37,234 nucleotides of DNA from Bondarzewia mesenterica (lineage: Eukaryota > Basidiomycota > Agaricomycetes > Russulales > Bondarzewiaceae). The translations under genes were made by a program, and so were the position numbers. The notes under the pieces are model-generated. The model saw only the letters and a program-made list of their open reading frames with translations, was not told the DNA's origin and did no database searches. Positions 21,504 through 32,600 of the stretch are shown piece by piece. Within the stretch, counting starts at the first letter, position 1, and the number at the start of each line of letters is the position of its first letter. The stretch spans positions 1 to 37,234 of the forward strand of contig SGPL01000344.1 of NCBI GenBank assembly GCA_004802705.1. The letters are read 5' to 3'.

Positions 21504-22203
21504 CGACGTTCTTTTCCCATGCCCTTCCCGATGTCGACGATCCTCCACAGCTGATTTCTGTCAACGCCGCTCCGACTCTGCTCACAGGCATCTGCAGGCA
21601 AGCGTGCGTCGCCCGGGTCATGAAATGGGTTCAGCATCGCAGACACGCGGGCTCGGAGTGACACGTCTCTCGAATCATCTTGCAAAAGTCGTCGAACCTG
21701 GATGCTTTTGGCTTCCTCTGTCGGGAGCCTCGCCCGTCTCTCGCGAGATCCACGTTCACGTCTTCTAGACAGACATCCGCTATTGCCATGCTCATCGCTT
21801 GCTGGAAGAACATAGGCGTTGTCTCTCATCCGGACAGGATTCATGGCCGCATTTTTTTTTTTTGCCTCGCTCCTTCTCCTTCCATTTTCTGACTCGGGGA
21901 ATCTGGTTTTGGGTCAAAATTCGCGACTTAAGAAGAAACTCGAGATCGGTCGCGACGTGCGCGAGACATTCAACCTGAGTCTGCTTGACCTCCCGGATGA
22001 CGTGGACGCGTCTTTGTTACTCAGAGCTGGACTCGCCTTGATCGTGACATCAAAGCCTTGCTTCAGGTGAGCGTGCTTTGGTATTCAGCAGTGAACGAAA
22101 GTCGTCGATGTCTTCACTGGACATGGACGACATCTCTTTTTCAACCTTTGTTCAAAACTCATACGGTATACCCTTAAGTAGGGAAATCCGGGTTTCGCCA
22201 AAA
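21504..22203. other. Unassigned DNA with minus-strand open frames
   Basis: On the minus strand two frames are open over about 21844-21430, one 126 codons long and one interrupted by a single TGA near 21631. The latter has a protein-like composition (residues such as DVCLEDVNVDLARDG), but no family is recognised. A T-run at 21850-21863 interrupts the upstream side. It could be a decayed gene fragment. Confidence 0.25.
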
Positions 22204-22286
22204 TGACCACCGCAGGGGTCGAACCTGCAATCTCCTGATGGTGACTTTGGTCGTAGTCAGACGCGATGCCATTTCGCCAGGCGGCC
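22204..22286 (-). tRNA. tRNA-Arg (ACG) with an 11-nt intron
   Basis: Read on the minus strand, the acceptor GGCCGCC pairs with GGTGGTC (G-U pairs allowed), with discriminator A. The D-stem is GCGA/TCGC and the T-arm GCAGG-TTCGACC-CCTGC. The anticodon stem TCTGA/TCAGG encloses CTACGA + CCAAAGTCACC + A, so the anticodon is ACG followed by an 11-nt intron after position 37. The mature length is 72 nt. It is close to the 3' flank of the first FunK1 copy. Confidence 0.93.
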
Positions 22287-22642
22287 ATGTTACCACGAGC
22301 TTTGATTGAATATTTCCATCGCGAGCACGGTCAATGACCTCTGATGATGCCTCGGCCCAGACCATTGAATTCTCTTTTCCCATTCGATCCTCTCCAGTGA
22401 TGTCTGAACCCTTCGAGGGCTTTGGACGCGTCTTTCGTGTTGTGCATCTCGTCGTGCCTCGCTGCCATGACCATCAGATACGTGCTACGGAGACAAAATA
22501 GATCTTTTTCGCCCGCTGTGATCAGACCTAACTGTTCGAACCCTACAAACGTCGCGCGCCATGCCTGCCCATTCATCACTTCGGAAGCGTGTATGGCTTC
22601 CTAAAGCTAATGACCGGATGACTCTGTTGAAACAACGTTTCC
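22287..22642 (-). other. Possible decayed coding fragment
   Basis: The minus strand is open over 22579-22331 (about 82 codons, starting MNGQAWRATFVGFEQLGL) with coding-like composition, but no family is recognised. Its 5' part (about 22593-22535) resembles plus-strand sequence at about 27640-27700 in the DNA between FunK1 and EAF3. It may therefore be a remnant of the same ancestral flank, on the expected side of FunK1. Confidence 0.3.
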
Positions 22643-25600
22643 TGCCCTGGTTTCCCATCCTCTACATCTTCACGTATGCATATATAATATTACCGCGCAT
22701 GAGATCCACATGAGATGTAGTAGGGTGTAGTATGTATACAAGTGCAGTTTGTCGACCTACACAGCGTAGACTTCGCATTGAGTGGCAAAACGACTTCGAC
22801 AGGAGAATGTACAATTTCTAATAGACCGATTCAACGATCGGACAAAGCAAATCAAAGCATGTAATTACATAGCGATCGACACAGAAGCACTAAACAATTC
22901 TCCATCACGCAAACGATGATCAGTCCAAGTTGATAGAAACACGCAGCGCCGAAGACGTGACGAACGACACGGCGTGCTGTTGCTCCTCACTGGGAATGCT
23001 TCGCCCGCTTGGGCTTGGGAGTGGGAGATGGCGGCTCNTCGGGCANNTGATCGTTGNAGCGCGGTGCCCAGCTCGATGTCGNTNANTCAGCCTGNGACTC
23101 NANGATGGCCGGAGCAAGGACTCGAGCCCTTCGCGGAGAGTTGACATCCCATGAGCCCACTCCGTCNGCCTTCCGCCATTCCTCCTCNTTTTTTCGGCGT
23201 TCTTTNTGTTCTNCNTCGTNCGGGGGTCGTNGAATCAATAACAACTCGGCCCTCTCGAATGCCGCTATCACTTCGTCGTGTATGCCCTCGAAATTGTAAA
23301 CTTTGTAAGCTTCNCAAAGAATACCATGAAANTCGACGACCAGCGNCGTGAGCGNNGAGCAAAANNGAGAGATGAGCGGCAGGATGTTNNTCTTAAGAAN
23401 ANNGTCCACGCNAAAGANTTNCTGCTTGCTGAGTACAAGNNTGCGGCGANGCGGNGCNTCGAAGAGATCTCCNAACGAANTTTGNAGACGAGTTTGNGTG
23501 GGCAAAGGNGCAGANANNANCTCTTCGCGACGAGTGCATGGACCGCCTCGTGCAAGGCATAANTAGAGGAGAACCCAGAAAAAGCTCTCGAGGTCGTGGA
23601 CGGCGTCGTGCTTCGGTTCANCATCCAAATCAGATGGTACGCAATACATNTATTNTTNNNCGAGNATTTCTGGAGAGATGAANGGNTCTGTGCCCTANTT
23701 CCNNCNGTAAATGCCACGNCTGTTCACATTAAAATATCATGTCAGACGTACAGAAAGTCCATCATCTNCAATGGTTTTGTGCGTCTTGTATTCGATGGAG
23801 TTGTCNTAGTCGATCAGGACNCCACGATTNCCNGGTTCTTTCTTGCCNGTGATCAGGACATTACCCAGGCTGATGTCGCGATGTAAGATGCCTTGACGAT
23901 ACGAGTTGCGATGCCCTGCACGTCGCGTTCGTCACGAGACGGCTNATTGAATGTTACTGNAACTTACCAGTGATAGCGTCCTTCAGTCCTTGCACGAGCT
24001 CCAAACAAGACAAGAACCGCTTAACCGACCAGCCATAGGTGNCCAACACCAGNCGAGAGTGGATTTTGTTTCGCNGAGGATAGTCATCTCTAGATTCAAT
24101 CGGTGGCAGGTAATCCTCGTCGATCACATATTTGACCTGAACGGAAAGATCGCCCAGCGGGCTCTCNANGCTNGGCGTTACGNGGTTTTGGTACATATCG
24201 ACGTGTCTCGGTCGACCCGCGGGACGTAACTGTCGTCGAATGAGGGTGAACGTGGAGTCGTCTTCGCCGTCGACCTTCACAACCCCGTAAGAATGCATCT
24301 TCGCCACGCCTTCCTGTTCGCCAATCAACGCGTACATTTCTCCCTCCAGCGACCGTCGCTCGTCTCGCCAGGTATCCTTGAAGATGTGTATCTGTAACAC
24401 ATGCGATCAAGGCCATCCGATCTGATTGTAAAGGCAGAACACTGACCGTCCTACTTGTGTTTCGGGAGACGCATCTCATCCTTCTTCCATGCCTTCCAAA
24501 CTCGAGTCCCTCGACCGAGGATCGTGGCACCACGTGAGATACTGACCCAGCTGGCAAGCACGAATGTCTCGATCGCCGTCTCCGACATCTTCATCCGATC
24601 GTCGTCGCGGGGCTTGGGCATGTCTACAATCCAGTAGTAGTTGTTCGCCTTGGGATTGTAGTCCTTAACCATGAAAGACCACTGCCTCGAAGGCGTCGAG
24701 TTCTCCTCAAACGCAGCAGACGACGCAAGCCTCATCGTGGGATCCCAGCCCAGCCTTGATAGCGGCAGCGTCTGAATCCCCGCGATCAGTCGTATGAGCG
24801 ACTTTGGGTCCTGCCAATGTAGTAGCATCGTCAGTACAATACGGACAAGTAGTACCGCCGCACTCTGATGACCGACTTCCTACCTGGTGCAGATCAAATT
24901 TGTCTGAACCGAGAACCCCAGAACGATCTGCGATATAGACCGAAACGTTCGTCTTGGCCAGCGTGATGCCGATGACGAAGCGGCGATCGTGCGACTCGTG
25001 GAAGATCTGTCGTTGGTACTTGAGCACCTGAAGAAGAGCCGCCGCCGGGCTGCTCGACTTCTTCACCTCCATGGGCACATGGATAAATCGCCACGGTGGC
25101 CGTTCGTCTCTCGGGATACCCAAGGACGCCACGATGTCAGGCTTCATGTCGGCCGAATGGTCAGTCCAGGCCAATGGCGAATGGTGTGGATACGAGCTCC
25201 AGAGAACGGGCGGGTGATCTGAATTTTCGCCGGACACAGCAGTGATAAAGTTGGCCACGTTCACGAAGGGCGCGTACAGTGCCTTTTCAGCAAAGTTGTC
25301 AGACTCGACGTCAGGAAAGGCTGACCAGCACTCGCGAATCTGATCGTATTGGGGTAATCCGGGATATGGGCTGCAACATGCGGTGAATATGTTGTCGATG
25401 AGGGTGGCGTCGACGGGGAAGATCTGTTCGAGGAAACCGGGTGTGTCGATGTAAATGGCGCCGTGGAGCTGCGCCCGCAGTTGTGTATCAACTTCCCCGA
25501 CTAAGGTGTGGACACTCGAATGCTGTTGACTTGCATATTGGCTATGAGACCGTTTAACACGAGGAGTATTAGGCAGAACAAATTGCGCCGCCCTCGGGAG

Positions 25601-25829
25601 GGTTGTAGACTTGGGGGGAGTCGTGTAGGACATACCTGGAAGATGATTCAGCCATTTGTTCAAACGAACGCTTCATATATAGGCTGATCTTATCGATTCC
25701 TTGTAAATTCTAATGGCACAAACAAGGGAACGCGCCCGCGATTATCGCTCTGAATTGCAAGCGTGCCACACGTCGAAAACGCGACCAAGACCATGTCACG
25801 TGCACGCTCTTGCAACGCGCTTGTGGCGC
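22643..25829 (-). repeat. Left arm of a ~3.2-kb inverted repeat (FunK1 duplication)
   Basis: This arm, read on the minus strand, matches 29607-32799 read on plus. Homology starts at CGCCACAAGCGCG upstream of the gene and ends at ACCAGGGCAGGAAA downstream of it. The first two thirds (gene 5' part) are almost identical; the last exon and 3' flank have diverged more. About 100 isolated Ns lie between 23038 and 24183 and none in the rest. Confidence 0.9.
22987..25676 (-). pseudogene. FunK1 protein kinase, copy 1, with a frame break in exon 3
   Basis: Exons are 25676-25636, 25541-24884, 24810-24447, 24391-23968, 23915-23752 and 23694-22987. They correspond one to one with copy 2 and have matching lengths. 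FunK1 is a fungus-specific kinase family, expanded in mushrooms, with mostly unknown substrates. The catalytic loop LHRDISPGNVL lies in exon 5 and a DYD in place of DFG follows about 20 residues later. HDLESFFWVLL, a family-type motif, is in exon 6. The tail is Pro/Lys-rich and ends KPKRAKHSQ, which looks like a nuclear localisation signal. Exon 3 has one extra base (a T near 24452) relative to copy 2 and reads into TAG at 24453-24451. The following donor is GTCAGT rather than GTAAGT. Many Ns prevent a firm verdict: it is either a pseudogene or a gene damaged by assembly. Confidence 0.8.
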
Positions 25830-26329
25830 GTATCTGCTTCAATACCAAGTTTTTTTTTTACCATTGAAGTACCAACAGTGAAAGACCTTCAAACGGAGAA
25901 AAATCTTATCAGATACAAGTGACCCTCCAGCCGTTCCATAGACATATGTATACTCCTCTCTCTTTTCTCGATTCCGTTCGCAATCTCACAGCTCACCTCA
26001 TAGAACCGGAGCTCGACAACCGTATTTCAAAGCTCTAAAACCTGATTGAGGCCGGCTCTGTTGATGCAGACACCACCTCAGATGATTCTCCCAAATCTGC
26101 ATGTCCTTTCTCCGTATATGCACAATTCATGTCGGCCCACGTTTCTGGAGAGCAGATGCGCGAGCTGGAGGACCAACTGCACCATCCGAGGACCGACCTG
26201 AGGCGCGTCATTGGTTCGGCGCCCCAAGCTCATCTTGATCGGCATCCTGCTCAGCTGAGATTGTGGGATGATGACTGAAGTCAATGATGCAGAGGGTTTG
26301 CATTCGCGTACGTTTTTCCGCAAAATAAA
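25830..26329 (+). other. Unassigned DNA with an orphan coding-like fragment
   Basis: Between the left arm and the truncated FunK1 copy, one plus-strand frame from about 26041 to the TGA at 26276-26278 reads like protein (SACPFSVYAQFMSAHVSGEQ, then an acidic end LWDDD), without any start. The same frame is blocked by TAA just upstream. I recognise no family. It may be the 3' end of an unrelated gene brought in at the duplication junction. Confidence 0.3.
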
Positions 26330-26993
26330 TTGCGTAGCATCTCATCCGCACGAAGAACCGAAGCAGACCGAAGCACGACGCCGTCCACGACCTCGAGAGC
26401 TTTTGTGGGGCCCCCCTTTATCTGTGCCTTGCACGAGCTGCTCCGTGCATCTGTCGCAGAGAGTTGATGTCTGCGCGTTCGCCTCTGAAAAATCGACTGC
26501 AAAAGTCATTCGGCAGACTTTTCGAGGTGCGGGACCGCAGCACGCTTGTACTCAGCAAGCGGGAAGTCTTCGGTGTGAACCCCGCCCTTGAAGATGATAT
26601 TATATTGTTCATCTCTCCATTCTGTTCACCGCTCACGTGACTCTTTCCGAATTCCATGGCATTCTTCACCAAGCTCACAGGAGTTACAGCTTTGAAGGTA
26701 TACATGACAAAGTGATAGCCGCATTCGAGAGGGCCGAGTTATCATCAGTTCATCAACCTCCAGACGACGAAGGGTACAATGATCAGCGAAAAGAAGAGGA
26801 GGAAAGACGGAAGGCGGACGGAGTGGGTTCATGGGATGTCAACTCTCCGCGAAAGGATCGAGTCCCTTCCCCGGCGATCATAGAGCCTCAGGCTGACTCA
26901 CAGACGTCGAGCTGGGCACCGCGCTACAATCAGGTGCCTGACGAGCCGCCATCTCCTACTACCAAGCTCAAGCAGGCAAAGCATTCCCGGTAA
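26330..26993 (+). pseudogene. FunK1 kinase, truncated third copy (last exon only)
   Basis: Only the C-terminal exon is present, joining non-homologous DNA at about 26330. The family motif region is altered: the residues after HDLES no longer read FFWVLL. A TGA plus a one-base deletion relative to copy 2 occurs near 26638-26645, within the segment after SPFCSPLT. Beyond it the frame is open to TAA at 26991-26993, with the tail SWDVNSPRKD and PPSPTTKLKQAKHSR. Without the catalytic domain it cannot be a kinase. In the middle part its sequence is closer to copy 2 than to copy 1. Confidence 0.88.
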
Positions 26994-28020
26994 GGAGCAA
27001 CGGCATGTTGTGTCGTTCAGAACTGCGTGTTTCCTTGAACTTGAATTGGTCACCCTTTTGTGCGATGAAGAATTGTTCTGTACTTCCGTGTCGATCGGTA
27101 TGTAATTACATGCTTTGATTTGCTTTGTCCGACCGTTGGATCTATTGGAAATTTTACATTCTCCTGTGGAAGTCGTTTTGTTTTCCATGCGAGGTCCACG
27201 CTGGGTAGGTCGACAAACTGCACTTGTATAAATACTGCACCTCATGCAGATCTCGTGTGCCATAATATTATCTATACGTTCGTGAAAATAGAGGATGCGG
27301 AAAGCAGGGCAGGAAAGCATTTACAGGGAAGAAATCGTCACAAGAAAACGATGGAGGTGCTGAGATCCGGACACGACTTAGGGCGAGTGCAAGGCCAGCC
27401 TGTGACTTGATACAGAACGACTGTCTTCTGTGTAGGTCGCTACGGAGACTAAGCCTGTGATAAAAATGCTTGCCGGTGTCGCAGTGATCGAGCATTTAGA
27501 ACGTGGCGCTTGGGACAAAAAATGCATAGTCATAAATAGGCCTCACCTGTCTGCGGATGCGTGAGGTACAAGACTGAGTCAGTGAATCTCCATTGAAACA
27601 ACGGAGGCAACCAGTCGTTCGCTTTGGAAAGCGGTACACACCTCCGAAGTGATGGATGGGTAGGCACAGTGCACGTCGTGTGTAGGTCGCAGCCAAAGTA
27701 TGCAGGGAGACTTGTACAAGACAATGGTGGCAGCAGAGACATGCCAGGCTATAGGGTATGCACTTATCTGATAAAATATCTCTCCATTTGAAGGTCTTCA
27801 GGTGGGTACAAATTGAAGACTCGAGGTGCATGACGCAGTCTCCTTTCTTCCCTTTGCCTGCAACCTTGCTCGTCGCGAACGAAATTCGGGTAGATCGGTG
27901 ACTGGTATTTCATACCGTTCGATGTTCAGATACAGTAGCAAGACAGTCGACGATTGGAGCGTACAGTATGGTGCACCCAAACCAGTGGGAAAGGAGGAAA
28001 ACAAGGTTCGGCGGTTTGAC
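26994..28020. other. Convergent flank between FunK1 fragment and EAF3 pseudogene
   Basis: This is the copy-B version of 32448-33425. Open frames on both strands next to the EAF3 stop (28037-27798 minus; 27826-28059 plus) are also open in copy A, and the two copies differ by a 3-base indel there. I could not assign a product, and part may simply be 3' untranslated sequence of EAF3. A further minus frame (27742-27530, including FQWRFTDSVLYLTHPQTGEAYL-like sequence) reads like a C-terminus but is not clean in copy A. Confidence 0.35.
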
Positions 28021-29469
28021 CTACGAGTGAGATACACTTTGATATTGAAGAGAAGCTGAATCGTATTCAGCTTGAAATATTCGATTGCGCTCCTTGAGCA
28101 TATAACTAGCCTTCATGAGCAACGGGAAAAGGACGTTGAGAGAAGAAAACGTACTTCATGAGTTCGGTAACGTAGTCGCGCACGAGACCCACGCTTTCCG
28201 AGTCCATTGTCGAGCCCGCCACAATCTGAGGTAGGCTCACTGGCAACAGAGACATATGGGCATCAGATCAATATTCAAACAAATGAGGGTGAACGACGAG
28301 CGTTGAAGAAAATGTCGATGCATCCAGGGTGTGAGATGATAATAGTCACTTACCAATCATACGCAGGAGATGCTCTGCGCCATATACGCGCTCATCTGTC
28401 GCTCGTGTCCATTGCGCACCGTAGGCCCTGTAACCTATCGCTTTCGTATCTCGGCATACTGCGGTCTCTCAAAGCGATATAAGAGACTAGAACCGAGAGC
28501 GCGATCGAAGTAGACCTGTAGCCCTGAGATGATCGTCGGCAACACCGTCTTCGGATCCCGCAGGCTGCTGAGAGAAAAAAAATCAGTAAATAGTGTGCGC
28601 AGCTGGGAGAAGGGCAAGCGTACTGTGCAGCAGGTGTCGCAAACACGTAGGCCTGGAATTGCTGCAAGATCTCCAAGACTGTAGGACTCCGTGGAAGAGT
28701 GACAAGCTATCATACTGGCATTAGCTCCTGCATGAAGACAATGGAGTGAGTTGACTGTACCTGGTTGTTCTTCGTCACGGCCTCCCAATCGTCAACAAGG
28801 AGAACCTTGAGAGCCTCAGGCAGCGCGAGTCGCAGCTCCGGACGCTTCGCATTGTCATCCTCTTCCCTCCCTCGCTTCGTCCCGCGTCCCTCCTTCCGCC
28901 TGCCTGCAGGTTGAGACTTCGTGGCCGTCGAAGCCTTTGTCCGCCTTGGCAGACGACGGCTCCCTACTTGCCTGGACGAGGGCTTTCTGGAGAGCAACGT
29001 TTGACTCATTAAATTTCAACAATCGTTGTGGTGGGACGAATTTATCCTATTGAGATCAGAGAAGGCGTGCGGATGCGTACCGTGCGCACTGAGTACCGCC
29101 AGGTCAGTCACGTTGACGACACGGACGCGGAACTCCGGGATGTGCTTGCGTAGGAGAGCGGCGCCTGCGATAACATCAAAAGTGACTTCAACACCGATGC
29201 CGACGAGGATATTTTCTTGTGCTCACAGCGACAGTGCATGAGGAGACTTACGTTGTTCAATGAAGTAAGTTACTAAAGGTTGCTCGATGCAAGATAGATA
29301 TCAAATTGCATCGGTTCTGCTGTCAAGAGATTAGAGACGTACGTTTGTGTCCAACCTTTATAATGAGTAAAGTAGCGCGCGCCGACGCTACCTAGCCCCG
29401 TAGTAGCTCGTAGTGGGTCCGTCCCAGTTTTCAACGTTTCAACTCTCAAAACTTTGACCTCGTACATGA
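28021..29469 (-). pseudogene. EAF3/MRG15 pseudogene (copy B)
   Basis: It has the same six-exon order as the intact copy at 33426-34678, but it is broken in several places. The 5' end, including the start codon and the chromodomain beginning, is missing beyond about 29469. An insertion replaces the intron 1/exon 2 junction (about 29043-29283). Two bases are lost in exon 2 near the Lys/Ser-rich linker (GCGGACAAAGG). In exon 4 TAT has become TAG (28436-28434) and one base is lost shortly after. Exons 5 and 6 remain clean (SLPQIVAGSTMD; stop at 28023-28021), so decay is recent. No functional protein is expected. Confidence 0.93.
29046..29222 (-). pseudogene. Captured fragment of a phosphoketolase gene
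   Basis: On the minus strand this piece is open and reads ENILVGIGVEVTFDVIAGAA, then LLRKHIPEFRVRVVNVTDL and THPHAFSD. This corresponds to the C-terminal part of D-xylulose-5-phosphate/fructose-6-phosphate phosphoketolase (XFP), whose family carries the same VGIG.E.TFEVIAAA, LRVRVVNVTDL and HPHA/GLSD blocks in that order. A GTAAGT donor precedes it at about 29252, so part of an upstream exon and an intron may be included. It sits inside the EAF3 pseudogene, is absent from the intact EAF3 copy, and has no start, no active-site region and no 3' end. It is a gene fragment, not a working enzyme. Confidence 0.82.
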
Positions 29470-29606
29470 ATATGGAAATCTATGAATGGGGTAAATCTGA
29501 TGAGCGGATAGTCCACATCGCACTGATAAAATTCAGGCTCTCGTCTGTAGGAGGTGCCTCAGGTCTGAGGTGACTGATGAGGCAGGACTTTGCGTGCTGC
29601 ACTACA

Positions 29607-32600
29607 CGCCACAAGCGCGTTACAAGGGCATGCACGCTCATGCACGTGACATGGTCTTGGTCGCGTTTTCGACGTGTGGCACGCTTGCAATTCAGAGCGA
29701 TAATCGCGGGCGCGTTCCCTTGTTTGTGCCATTAGAATTTACAAGGAATCGATAAGATCAGCCTATATATGAAGCGTTCGTTTGAACAAATGGCTGAATC
29801 ATCTTCCAGGTATGTCCTACACGACTCCCCCCAAGTCTACAACCCTCCCGAGGGCGGCGCAATTTGTTCTGCCTAACACTCCTCGTGTTAAACGGTCTCA
29901 TAGCCAATATGCAAGTCAACAGCATTCGAGTGTCCATACCTTAGTCGGGGAAGTTGATACACAACTGCGGGCGCAGCTCCACGGCGCCATTTACATCGAC
30001 ACACCCGGTTTCCTCGAACAGATCTTCCCCGTCGACGCCACCCTCATCGACAACACATTCACTGCATGTTGCAGCCCATATCCCGGATTACCCCAATACG
30101 ATCAGACTCGCGAGTGCTGGACAGCCTTTCCTGACGTCGAGTCTGACAACTTTGCTGAAAAGGCACTGTACGCGCCCTTCGTGAACGTGGCCAACTTTAT
30201 CACTGCTGTGTCCGGCGAAAATTCAGATCACCCGCGCGTTCTCTGGAGCTCGTATCCACACCATTCGCCATTGGCCTGGACTGACCATTCGGCCGACATG
30301 AAGCCTGACATCGTGGCGTCCTTGGGCATCCCGAGAGACGAACGGCCACCGTGGCGATTTATCCATGTGCCCATGGAGGTCAAGAAGTCGAGCAGCCCGG
30401 CGGCGGCTCTTCTTCAGGTGCTCAAGTACCAACGACAGATCTTCCACGAGTCGCACGATCGCCGCTTCGTCATCGGCATCACGCTGGCCAAGACGAACAT
30501 TTCGGTCTATATCGCAGATCGTTCTGGGGTTCTTGGTTCAGACAAGTTTGACCTGCACCAGGTAGGGAGTCGGTCATCAGAGTGCAGTGGTACTGTGTTG
30601 TACTGACGATGCTACTGCACTGGCAGGACCCAAAGTCGCTCATACGACTGATCGCGGGGATTCAGACGCTGCCGCTCTCAAGGCTGGGCTGGGATCCCAC
30701 GATGAAGCTCGTGGCGTCTGCCGCGTTTGAGGAGAACTCGACGCCTTCGAGGCAGTGGTCATTTATGGTCAAGGACTACGATCCCAAGGCGAATAACTAC
30801 TACTGGATTGTAGACATGCCCAAACCCCGCGACGACGATCGGATGAAAATGTCGGAGACGGCGATCGAGACATTCGTGCTTGCCAGCTGGGTCAGTATTT
30901 CACGTGGTGCCACGATCCTCGGTCGAGGGACTCGAATTTGGAAGGCGTGGAAGAAGGATGAGATGCGTCTCCCGAAGGACAAGAGGACGGTAAGTGTTCT
31001 GCCTTTACAATAAGATCGGACGGCCCTGATCGCATGTGTGACAGATGCACATCTTCAAGGATACCTGGCGAGACGAGCGACGGTCGCTGGAGGGAGAAAT
31101 GTACGCGTTGATTGGGGAACAGGAAGGCGTGGCGAAGATGCATTCTTACGGGGTTGTGAAGGTCGACGGCGAAGACGACTCCACGTTCACCCTCATTCGA
31201 CGACAGTTACGTCCCGCGGGTCGACCGAGACACGTCGATATGTACCAAAACCACGTAACGCCGAGCGTCGAGAGCCCGCTGGGCGATCTTTCCGTTCAGG
31301 TCAAATATGTGATCGACGAGGATTACCTGCCACCGATTGAATCTAGAGATGACTATCCTCCGCGAAACAAAATCCACTCTCGGCTGGTGTTGGCCACCTA
31401 TGGCTGGTCGGTTAAGCGGTTCTTGTCTTGTTTGGAGCTCGTGCAAGGACTGAAGGACGCTATCACTGGTAAGTTGCAGTAACATTCAATCAGCCGTCTC
31501 GTGACGAACTCCGTGCAGGGCATCGCAACTCGTATCGTCAAGGCATCTTACATCGCGACATCAGCCCGGGTAATGTCCTGATAACCGGCAAGAAAGAACC
31601 CGGCAATCGTGGTGTCCTGATCGACTACGACAACTCCATCGAATACAAGACGCACAAAACCATTGGAGATGATGGACTTTCTGTACGTCTGACATGATAT
31701 TTTGATGTGAACAGACATGGCATTGACCGGCGTAAGTAGGGCACAGACCCGTTTATTTCCCCAGAAATACTCGACCAACAATATATGCCTTGCGTAACAT
31801 CTCGTCCGCGCGAAGAACCGAAGCACGATGCCGTCCACGACCTCGAGAGCTTTTTCTGGGTTCTGCTCTATTTGTGCCTTGCGCGAGCTGCTCCATGCAT
31901 CCGTCGCAAAGAGTTGATGTCTGCGCCTTTGCCTATGAAAACTCGACTGCAAAAGTCGTTCGGCAGACTTTTCGAGGCGCGGGACCGCAGCACGCTTGTA
32001 CTCAGCAAGCGGGAAGTCTTCGGTGTGAACCCCGCCCTTGAAGATGATATTATATTGTTCATCTCTCCATTCTGTTCACCGCTCACATGTCTCATTTCCG
32101 AATTCCATGGCATTCTTCACGAAGCTTACAAGAGTTACAGCTTCGAAGGTATACATGACAAAGTGATAGCCGCATTCGAGAGGGCCGAGTTGTCATTGGT
32201 TCATCAACCCCCCCAACGACGAAAGGTATAACGATCAGCGCAAAGAAGAGGAGGAAAGGCGGAAGGCGGACGGAGTGGGTTCATGGGATGTCAACTCTCC
32301 GAAAAAGGACCAAGTCCCTCCGACGACGATCATAGGGCCTCAGGCTGACTCGCCGACATCGAGCTGGGCACCGCGCTTCAACGATCAATTGCCCGACGAC
32401 CACCATCTCCCACTCCCAAGCCTAAGCGGGCGAAGCATTCCCAGTGAGGAGCAACAGCATGTTGTGTTGTTCGATCACGTCTTCGGAGCTGCGTGTTTCT
32501 ATGAACTTGAACTGGTCACCTTTTGTGCGATGGAGAATTGTTTAGTGCTTCTGTGTCGATCGCTATGCAATTACATGCTTTGGTTTGCTTTGTCCGACCG

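Larger units (their letters stand above)
26330..29469. repeat. Segmental duplication, copy B (FunK1 3' part + EAF3 pseudogene)
   Basis: This block matches 31790-34611 in order and orientation: FunK1 last exon, 1-kb convergent flank, then EAF3 on minus. It contains about 240 extra bases (about 29043-29283) that copy A lacks. Copy B is decayed in both genes, while copy A keeps an intact EAF3, so copy B is the derived one. Confidence 0.88.

Noticed and set aside
29026..29241. 71-codon plus-strand frame
   Set aside because: Antisense to the phosphoketolase fragment; the minus strand has the family blocks.
31548..31952. 134-codon minus-strand frame
   Set aside because: Antisense to FunK1 copy 2 exons 5-6, which carry the catalytic loop; a shadow.
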